From assembly GCA_022071945.1 (NCBI GenBank), contig JAJVIN010000001.1, positions 1 through 64,000 of the forward strand: a DNA stretch of 64,000 nucleotides, in the 5' to 3' direction. Within the stretch, counting starts at the first letter, position 1. Each line of letters opens with the position of its first letter. This DNA comes from Thermoanaerobaculia bacterium (GTDB lineage: Bacteria > Acidobacteriota > Thermoanaerobaculia > UBA5066). Shown here piece by piece: positions 58,165 to 64,000 of the stretch. The notes under the pieces are model-generated. The model saw only the letters and a list, made by a program, of their open reading frames with translations. It did not search any database and was not told the origin of the DNA. Made by a program: the position numbers and the translations under genes.

Positions 58165-60585
58165 TCAGTTCGCCTGCTCCAGCTCCTTGACGCGCTCGCG
58201 TACCACCCGCTCGGCAACGTCCGGGATCACCTCCCAGGCGATCTCGCGAATGATCCGGTCCCCGAGACGCTCGACGATCTTTCGCGCCAGCCTGTCGAGG
58301 TCCTCCTCGGAGAGAGAAGCCGGAAGAACCGCTACGGTCGCGGGAGGAGCGGCCGGAGCCACTGATTGTACGGGCTCCGGCTCTGGAATGGCCGCCAGAG
58401 GAACGGGCAGAACCTCGGGTTGCGCGGGGAGAAGCTCCGGTTCAGCCGCTTCGAGCGGGGGCGTTTCGAAAACATCGGCCTCCTGCGGCGCCCTGGCCGC
58501 CGGCGCCTCGGCCGCCGGCGCCTCGGGTTGCAAAACGGGCGGCTCCTCGAACGCCCCGCCCTCGGCCTCGGGTTCCGCGGGTACCGCGGCTTCCTCCTCC
58601 GCAATGGTCTCTTCAGAGGGCTGAGATGAGGGCTCGGCCTCGACGAAGGCCGGGGCAACGGGTTCGAGAGGCACTTCGGCCGAGGGTTCCATCGCCACCG
58701 GGACCTCGGCGAGCGCGGACGAGACGGGCTCCGGCTCCACCTCGGCAACAGCCACCGGCTCCGCCTCGGCGAAAGGCACAGGCTCCGCTTCGGCAAAAGG
58801 CACAGGCTGCACTTCGGCGAAGGCCACGGGGAGAGGTTCGACGGGAGGCTCGACGAGGGCCTCCGGCTCCGGTGCCGCCTCGGTCTCGATCACGGGCTCG
58901 GCGACCTCCGAGGGGACGGCCTCCAGCGGCGTCTCGACCACCGGTTCTGGGCCAGCTTCGACGGGGACGGGCTCGGGCTCCGGGAGGGCCTCGGCGACCG
59001 GTTCCACGGGAGCCACGGAAGCGGGTTCTTCCTCGGGTTCCGGAGCTGGCTCCATCAGGGCTTCGGGAACCGCGACGGCTGGGGCCTCCTCCAGAACTCC
59101 CCCGCCGGGAGCGATCGCGGCTTCTTCGGTGGCGAAGACCTCGGCTTCCGCGGGCGGCTCTGGCTCGGAAATCGCCGGCGATGCGGCCGGGAGTTCTTCT
59201 GGACGCTCGAAGGCCACCGCCAGCGGTTCCGGTTCGGCCATCGTCCCCCAGAGACCTTCGGGCGCGGGCGTCGAGTAGCTCGGCTCGGGAGGCGCCGCGA
59301 GCTCTTCCTCCGCCGGCGAAGGAGCACGGACCGACAAGGGCTCAGCCGAGACCTCTTCGGCGGCCTCGGCCTTCGGCTCCGGTTCCTCTTCCTTCTTGAG
59401 AGGAAGCAGACGCGAGAGGTCGGTGAGACTCGCCTGGTGAGCGAGCTCCTCGAGCTCGCCGGATTCCTCGACCGGCGGGGGAACGAACTCTTCCCCGCCC
59501 GTCAGGAGCCCCATTTCCTGGGCCTTCTCCCACGCGGAGGAGACCTCTCGGGTCCCTTCCGCCTCGGCTCTCTCGAAGGCCTCGATGTCCTTCTCGATGT
59601 CTCTCGATTCCGGGACTTCGTCCTCGTCCTCCTCTCCCCGTGTGAACTGCGGAGGCGGGGGGGGCACGACCACGGGACGAACGAGCGCGGGAGGTTCGGG
59701 CTCTGCCTCGGGCCAGGGCTCGGCCGGTCCCGCCACCACTTGTTCTTCCATCTCGGGGCGGGCCGGAAGCTCCATCAGCGGCGGAGGCAGCAGCTCGGCC
59801 GCGACCGGCGCCTCCGGAAGGGCTTCCGCCTCCGCAACGGGCTCGGGAACGGGCTGAGGCGGTTCTTCCGTCAGGGAGGGCTCCGGGGCGGCAGCGACAC
59901 CTGCGGCCTCGCCGGCAGCCTCATCCTCGCGGGGCGGCGGAACGAGCGACAGGTCGGGAAGCGGTTTTCCCGCGACCTTGGCCGCCTCGAGAGCCTCGAG
60001 CTCGGCCAGAGTTGGGACTCGCAAGGCGACCGTCGCGTAGCTGATCTCTTCCTCGGCCATGACCGGCGGAGGAGGGGGCGCGGCTGGCGGCACCTTGTAG
60101 ATGACGGTGGCGGCTTCCTCCGCATCGAACGCTGTACTGGCCGGGGGGGCCTCCTCGGGGACGGGTTCCGGAGCCGGCGGAGGAGGCAGCGCCGCGGCCG
60201 CGGCCTTTCGTTCCGCGCCCTTGGCCAGCCAGTCTCTGACGAGCGTCGCGAAGGCGTGAGACTCGAAGGGTTTCGTGATGATGGCGTCGCAGCCGGCGCG
60301 CTCGGCCCTGGCGCGGTCGAACGGTTCGAAGGTCCCGGTCAAGAGGATGACGGGTATCGCCTGTCCCCCTGGCCGGTTCTTGACGGTCTCGCAGACTTCG
60401 TATCCCGACAACCCCGGCATGACAACGTCCGCGAGAACGAGATCGGGTGCGAACCCGTCGAGCATGCTGACGGCCCGGTCCCCGGAACCCACGGCAAGGA
60501 TCTGATACCCGGACTCCGCGAACGTCAGTTCGACAACTTTCTGGATGACGAGACTGTCATCGGCCAGAAGAATGCGAGAACCCAT
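58165..60585 (-). CDS. Response regulator with very long Ala/Pro/Glu-rich linker
   Basis: The 806-residue protein has an N-terminal receiver domain (about 1-120): Asp10/Asp11, phosphoryl acceptor Asp53 (LADVVMPG), Thr83 (LLTGTF) and Lys105 (ITKPFE). Residues of about 130-750 are an Ala/Pro/Glu/Val-rich low-complexity region with irregular repeats (PVPFAEAEPVPFAEAEPVAV). The last 50 residues are a conserved helix (SEEDLDRLARKIVERLGDRI, REIAWEVIPDVAERVV). The layout recalls FrzS/AglZ-type regulators of gliding motility, where a receiver is joined by a long linker to a C-terminal module. No DNA-binding output is present. Confidence 0.85.
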   Translation of the reverse strand: MGSRILLADDSLVIQKVVELTFAESGYQILAVGSGDRAVSMLDGFAPDLVLADVVMPGLSGYEVCETVKNRPGGQAIPVILLTGTFEPFDRARAERAGCDAIITKPFESHAFATLVRDWLAKGAERKAAAAALPPPPAPEPVPEEAPPASTAFDAEEAATVIYKVPPAAPPPPPVMAEEEISYATVALRVPTLAELEALEAAKVAGKPLPDLSLVPPPREDEAAGEAAGVAAAPEPSLTEEPPQPVPEPVAEAEALPEAPVAAELLPPPLMELPARPEMEEQVVAGPAEPWPEAEPEPPALVRPVVVPPPPPQFTRGEEDEDEVPESRDIEKDIEAFERAEAEGTREVSSAWEKAQEMGLLTGGEEFVPPPVEESGELEELAHQASLTDLSRLLPLKKEEEPEPKAEAAEEVSAEPLSVRAPSPAEEELAAPPEPSYSTPAPEGLWGTMAEPEPLAVAFERPEELPAASPAISEPEPPAEAEVFATEEAAIAPGGGVLEEAPAVAVPEALMEPAPEPEEEPASVAPVEPVAEALPEPEPVPVEAGPEPVVETPLEAVPSEVAEPVIETEAAPEPEALVEPPVEPLPVAFAEVQPVPFAEAEPVPFAEAEPVAVAEVEPEPVSSALAEVPVAMEPSAEVPLEPVAPAFVEAEPSSQPSEETIAEEEAAVPAEPEAEGGAFEEPPVLQPEAPAAEAPAARAPQEADVFETPPLEAAEPELLPAQPEVLPVPLAAIPEPEPVQSVAPAAPPATVAVLPASLSEEDLDRLARKIVERLGDRIIREIAWEVIPDVAERVVRERVKELEQAN

Positions 60586-60659
60586 TACTTCTCCTTGCGC
60601 AGGCCGCAGATAGGTGGCGCTCGGGGCGAAAGTCTAAAGCGGTGCTGGGTGAGGGTCAA

Positions 60660-61601
60660 TCACGTTCGACCCGCCGGGGCCGCCGGAAGCGGCCAGCGGG
60701 AGCCGCTCGAGAGCGTCTGGGCAACTCGAGACACTGGCGGCCTGGCCAGGGCCCTGAGAACGAAGCTCGACGCCTCGAAGACCTTGTCGAGATCGACCCC
60801 GGTCCTGAGGCCCGATCGCTCCAACAAGTAGACCAAGTCCTCGGTCGCGAGGTTGCCGGAAGCCCCCGTGGCGTACGGACACCCTCCCAGCCCGCCGGCC
60901 GACGAGTCGAAGATCCTCACGCCTTGCCGGAGTCCCTCGGAGACATTCGAGAGTGCCGTTCCGCGGGTGTCATGAAAATGGAGCGCGATCCGGCCGAGGT
61001 CGATGCCATCGGCGACGAGTGCGGAGCAAAGCTCGGCGACTTGACGCGGAACGCCGACTCCGATCGTGTCTCCGAGGGAGACCTCCGTGCAGCCGATCGC
61101 GAAGAGCCGCCGCGTGACCTCCACGGTCCTGGCCACGGGAATCTCGCCCGCGTAGGGGCATCCGAGGGCGCACGAGACGTAGCCCCGAACCCACAATCCC
61201 AGGGCTCGTGCCCTCTCCATCACGGGCGCGAATCTCTGAAAAGACCCCTCGATCGTCGTGTTGATGTTGTGCTGGTTGAAAGCCTCCGAGGCCGCGGTGA
61301 AGATCGCGATCTCGGTGGCACCGGCAGCCAGGGCCCTCTCCAGTCCATTCAGGTTCGGGACGAGAACCGGGTACCGAACGCCCGGCCGGCGAGTCAGCCG
61401 CGTGAGCACTTCGGAGGCGTCCGAGAGCTGCGGAATGGCGCGCGGCGAGACGAAGGCCGTGGCTTCGATGACGCCCAGGCCGGAAGAGCCGAGGCGGTCA
61501 AGGAACTCCAGCTTCGCCTCGATCGGTACGAGGGCCTTCTCGTTCTGCAACCCGTCTCGAGGGCCCACCTCGACGATCGTCACGTCCTTTTCGGACGTCA
61601 T
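60660..61601 (-). CDS. mvaB: Hydroxymethylglutaryl-CoA lyase
   Basis: The 313-residue TIM-barrel enzyme has VEVGPRDGLQNE, LHFHDTRGTALSN (metal His) and the signature GGLGGCPYATGASGNLATED with the catalytic Cys. It splits HMG-CoA to acetyl-CoA and acetoacetate, the last step of leucine breakdown. The start overlaps the biotin-carrier stop by ATGA. Together with the upstream carboxylase and hydratase it defines a leucine/isovalerate operon. Confidence 0.93.
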   Translation of the reverse strand: MTSEKDVTIVEVGPRDGLQNEKALVPIEAKLEFLDRLGSSGLGVIEATAFVSPRAIPQLSDASEVLTRLTRRPGVRYPVLVPNLNGLERALAAGATEIAIFTAASEAFNQHNINTTIEGSFQRFAPVMERARALGLWVRGYVSCALGCPYAGEIPVARTVEVTRRLFAIGCTEVSLGDTIGVGVPRQVAELCSALVADGIDLGRIALHFHDTRGTALSNVSEGLRQGVRIFDSSAGGLGGCPYATGASGNLATEDLVYLLERSGLRTGVDLDKVFEASSFVLRALARPPVSRVAQTLSSGSRWPLPAAPAGRT

Positions 61602-61993
61602 TCCGGATCCCCGATCTCGACCAGCGGTTCGCCCAGGCCCACCATCGCTCCCTCGGCGGCGAAGAACTTGACGACGGTTCCCCGGCGGGGGGCCCGGATC
61701 TCGTGTTCCATCTTCATCGCCTCCAGGAGGAGCAAGGGAGCGCCCTTGTCGACGACGTCGCCAGGGTTCGCCAGGATCCGGATGACCTTTCCCGGCATCG
61801 GGGCGAACAGGTCGTGCTCCGCTTCCTCTGTCGATCGCCTGGGCCGGTCCGGCGATCGCTCGAAGACATACGTCTCTCCGCGATGGTGAAGCCAGACGAG
61901 GCGGCCATCCCTCACGGCATGGATATGCTGGGCGGGCCGGGCCAGGGGCTCGACGTCCTTCGACGTTTGCGTGGTGAGGTCCTTGAGTCTCAT
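61598..61993 (-). CDS. Biotin carboxyl carrier protein
   Basis: The ATG at 61993 overlaps the biotin carboxylase stop and gives 131 residues. The C-terminal 75 residues form a biotinyl/lipoyl domain with EAMKMEHEI (biotinylated Lys) and the FAPMPGKVIRI start. The N-terminal 55 residues may be a linker to the carboxylase. In most methylcrotonyl-CoA carboxylases this domain is fused to the biotin carboxylase; here it is a separate gene. Confidence 0.92.
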   Translation of the reverse strand: MRLKDLTTQTSKDVEPLARPAQHIHAVRDGRLVWLHHRGETYVFERSPDRPRRSTEEAEHDLFAPMPGKVIRILANPGDVVDKGAPLLLLEAMKMEHEIRAPRRGTVVKFFAAEGAMVGLGEPLVEIGDPE

Positions 61994-63456
61994 GGCGCGA
62001 GGATCCGAAAGGCTCCCGCCGACATCGGGTCGAAGCGCCGGACGGCGGATGCCGGCGTCCCGTCGGCCGCCGGCAGGGCGCCGAAGCAGGCGGCAGCCGA
62101 TCTGAAAAGGTGTTCGTCTGGAGGCGGGATAGGCGGCACCGATACCCGCTCGAGAAAGGCCGTGTCGGTCTCGCAAGCGATGAACTCGGGGGTCTCGAGA
62201 ACTCGCCTGAGAAATGACAGATTCGTCTTCACGCCCAGGATGACGGTCTCGTCCAGAGCAGCCACGAGACGCCGCCGGGCTTCTTCCCGGCTCCGGCCCC
62301 GGGCGATCAGCTTCGCCAGCATCGGGTCGTAGTGAACCGAGACGTCCGAACCCTCGCGAATCCCCGAGTCCATCCTGATCCCGGGCCCGGCCGGCTCGAT
62401 GTACCGGAGAACCTTGCCCGTCTGAGGGAGGTATCCGGCCTCGGAATCTTCCGCGTAGACACGGGCCTCGATGGCGTGTGAGCGGGGGGCATCCGGCAGG
62501 TCGAGCGGGAGCGGGTCCCCGAAAGCCACCGCGAGCTGCAGATCGACGAGGTCGACGCCGAAGGCCTCCTCGGTGACGGGATGCTCGACCTGCAGGCGGG
62601 TGTTCATCTCGAGGAAGTAGAACTCGCCATCCGGGGCCAGGAGGAACTCCACCGTGCCCGCGTTGATGTAGCCCACGGCCTTCGCGGCGGCGACGGCGGC
62701 CTCGCCGAGTTTTTGCCGGAGCTGTGGCGTGACGGCGGGCGAGGGGCTCTCCTCGATGACCTTCTGGTGGCGTCTCTGGATGGAGCAGTCCCTCTCGCCG
62801 AGAGAGACCACCCGTCCGAAAGAGTCACCGAAGACCTGGATCTCCACGTGGCGGGGACGCTCGATGTACCTCTCGAGGTAGAGAGTCGGGTCGCCGAAGG
62901 CCGCCTGTGCCTCGCGCCGGCAGGAGGCGATGGCCGCGTCGAGAGCGTCATGCGACCTCACGACTCGCATTCCCTTCCCGCCGCCGCCGGCGGACGCCTT
63001 GACGACGCACGGCAGACCGACCCGGAGCCTCTCCGAGGCGTCTTCGAGGGAGTGGGTGCCGGGCACGACCGGAACGCCGGCGGCGATCATCCGCCTGCGG
63101 GACTCGATCTTCAGTCCCATGGCCTCGATGGCCGAGGGCGGCGGACCGATCCAGATGAGCCCGGCGTCGAGGACGGCGCGGGCAAACGACGCGTTCTCGG
63201 AGAGAAACCCGAAGCCGGGATGGATGGCCGAAGCGTGAGATGCGCGGGCCACCTCGAGGATCTTCTCCGCACAGAGGTACGAATCTCTGGCCGGAGGGGG
63301 TCCGATCTCGTAGGCCTCGCCGGCGAATTCCACGTGACGGGCCAAGGCATCGGCCTCGGAGTACACGGCGACCGTCTCCAGACCCCTGACGCGGCAAGCG
63401 CGCATGACGCGCAGCGCGATCTCTCCCCTGTTGGCGATCAGCACCTTCGGGGGCAT
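61990..63456 (-). CDS. Biotin carboxylase subunit (methylcrotonyl-CoA carboxylase alpha-like)
   Basis: The 488-residue ATP-grasp enzyme has KASAGGGGKGMRVV, VEIQVFGDSFG, GTVEFLLAPDGEFYFLEMN and EMNTRLQVEHPVTE. It carboxylates biotin with ATP and bicarbonate. The start MPPKVLIANRGEIALRVMRA at 63456 overlaps the hydratase stop by ATGA. Context (hydratase, HMG-CoA lyase) indicates methylcrotonyl-CoA as the final acceptor, though the carboxyltransferase subunit is not in the window. The C-terminal 40 residues look degenerate but the catalytic part is complete. Confidence 0.93.
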   Translation of the reverse strand: MPPKVLIANRGEIALRVMRACRVRGLETVAVYSEADALARHVEFAGEAYEIGPPPARDSYLCAEKILEVARASHASAIHPGFGFLSENASFARAVLDAGLIWIGPPPSAIEAMGLKIESRRRMIAAGVPVVPGTHSLEDASERLRVGLPCVVKASAGGGGKGMRVVRSHDALDAAIASCRREAQAAFGDPTLYLERYIERPRHVEIQVFGDSFGRVVSLGERDCSIQRRHQKVIEESPSPAVTPQLRQKLGEAAVAAAKAVGYINAGTVEFLLAPDGEFYFLEMNTRLQVEHPVTEEAFGVDLVDLQLAVAFGDPLPLDLPDAPRSHAIEARVYAEDSEAGYLPQTGKVLRYIEPAGPGIRMDSGIREGSDVSVHYDPMLAKLIARGRSREEARRRLVAALDETVILGVKTNLSFLRRVLETPEFIACETDTAFLERVSVPPIPPPDEHLFRSAAACFGALPAADGTPASAVRRFDPMSAGAFRILAP

Positions 63457-64000
63457 CAGGCGATCTCCTCGGACCAGCGCGCCGGGCGCTTCTCGAGAAA
63501 CGCCTTCATTCCTTCTTGCCCTTCCGCGCTCGTTCGCTGGCGCGCGATGAGCTCGACGGTCTTCGGCTGGATCGTTGAGAACGGCTCGGAAGCCGCTGAC
63601 TTCGCCAGCCCCTTGGACTCGGCCAGGGCGACCGGTCCTCCCAGGCACAGGCTGTCCGCCAGCCGAGCGACCTCGGCCGGCAGGCTGGCCTCCGAAAAGA
63701 CACCGTGAACGAGCCCGGCGCGAAGGGCCTCGGGCGCTCCGAATCGCTCGCCGGACAGGAACCAGTGGCGGGCATTGCTCTCGCCGATCTTCCGGACGAC
63801 ATACGGGCTGATGACGGACGGAATCAAGCCGAGTCGCACTTCCGTCGTTCCGAAGAGCGCCGTCTCGGAGGCGTAGACGACATCGCACACAGCCGCCAGA
63901 CCCGTCCCTCCTCCGAGAGCCGCGCCATGGACCTGCCCGATGACGGGCTTTTCGCACGAGTCGATCGTCTGGAAGAGCCCGGCGAGAGCCTCGGCATCCT
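63456..64000 (-). CDS. Enoyl-CoA hydratase/isomerase (methylglutaconyl-CoA hydratase-like), 5' end outside the window
   Basis: The visible 181 residues cover the crotonase core: VHGAALGGGTGLAAVCDV (oxyanion hole), ASETALFGTTEVRLGLIPSV and the C-terminal helices (ALAESKGLAKSA, EGQEGMKAFLEKRPARW). In this operon it should hydrate 3-methylglutaconyl-CoA to HMG-CoA, feeding the lyase. The 5' end lies beyond base 64000. Substrate is inferred from neighbours. Confidence 0.88.
   Translation of the reverse strand, partial: DAEALAGLFQTIDSCEKPVIGQVHGAALGGGTGLAAVCDVVYASETALFGTTEVRLGLIPSVISPYVVRKIGESNARHWFLSGERFGAPEALRAGLVHGVFSEASLPAEVARLADSLCLGGPVALAESKGLAKSAASEPFSTIQPKTVELIARQRTSAEGQEGMKAFLEKRPARWSEEIA

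Noticed and set aside
61990-63957. A longer biotin carboxylase starting upstream of 63456
   Set aside because: The upstream part overlaps the hydratase gene antiframe and has no conserved sequence; the enzyme begins naturally at MPPKVLIANRGE.

Overview
The window is a high-GC bacterial chromosome segment with densely packed genes, many in ATGA-overlapping operons. Several genes point to Acidobacteriota, perhaps the Thermoanaerobaculia: a bactofilin, a DUF5916 outer-membrane protein, a TPR-CHAT protein, very large secreted proteins sharing a C-terminal domain, and paired Hsp70/DUF2760 genes. This placement is inferred from gene content only; no rRNA or other phylogenetic marker was analysed.

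Left chromosomal part (1-26.2 kb). A cytochrome c gene is cut off near the left edge by what looks like the end of an IS element. Then come a DUF5924/DUF2914 membrane protein, a minus-strand run of radical SAM protein, bactofilin and aldehyde dehydrogenase, a VapBC toxin-antitoxin pair, and a DUF2760-Hsp70-Hsp70 operon whose second Hsp70 has no visible start codon. An alpha/beta hydrolase, a DUF5916 barrel and a TPR-CHAT protein follow. Next are a roughly 1600-residue NHL/PKD/lipase secreted protein, a PD40 beta-propeller protein, an ECF sigma gene interrupted by an in-frame amber codon, its anti-sigma partner, and a DUF488 protein.

Integrated island (26231-45420, about 19 kb). It is bounded by a perfect 54-bp direct repeat that is the 3' part of tRNA-Gly(CCC) plus flanking bases. 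The intact tRNA stands at the right end, and a tyrosine integrase and clustered GGCGG repeats (candidate arm sites) lie just inside the ends. The cargo is a defence cluster: a toxin-antitoxin-chaperone operon (HigB-like, HigA-like, SecB-like), a complete type I restriction-modification system (hsdM, hsdS, hsdR), and a three-gene ABC-3C conflict system with a nuclease-like first component, a middle component and a DUF2326 ATPase. A lone type I-E-like CRISPR repeat sits between hsdR and the ABC-3C operon. A 15-bp inverted repeat occurs three times between island genes. A truncated phage tail gene, an opposite-strand remnant and a frameshifted methyltransferase tail show that the island is a rebuilt, partly decayed element.

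Right chromosomal part (45.4-64 kb). This is one long minus-strand array of housekeeping genes ending at the tRNA. In order of transcription it holds the tail of a leucine-degradation operon (enoyl-CoA hydratase, biotin carboxylase, biotin carrier, HMG-CoA lyase), a response regulator with a very long Ala/Pro/Glu linker, valS, birA, coaX, a conserved unknown, a TRAM-type RNA methyltransferase, comEC, miaA, hfq, a TPR lipoprotein, a Crp/Fnr regulator, pgsA and tRNA-Gly. The island therefore inserted directly behind a translation and cell-envelope gene array and kept both the tRNA and its terminator intact.
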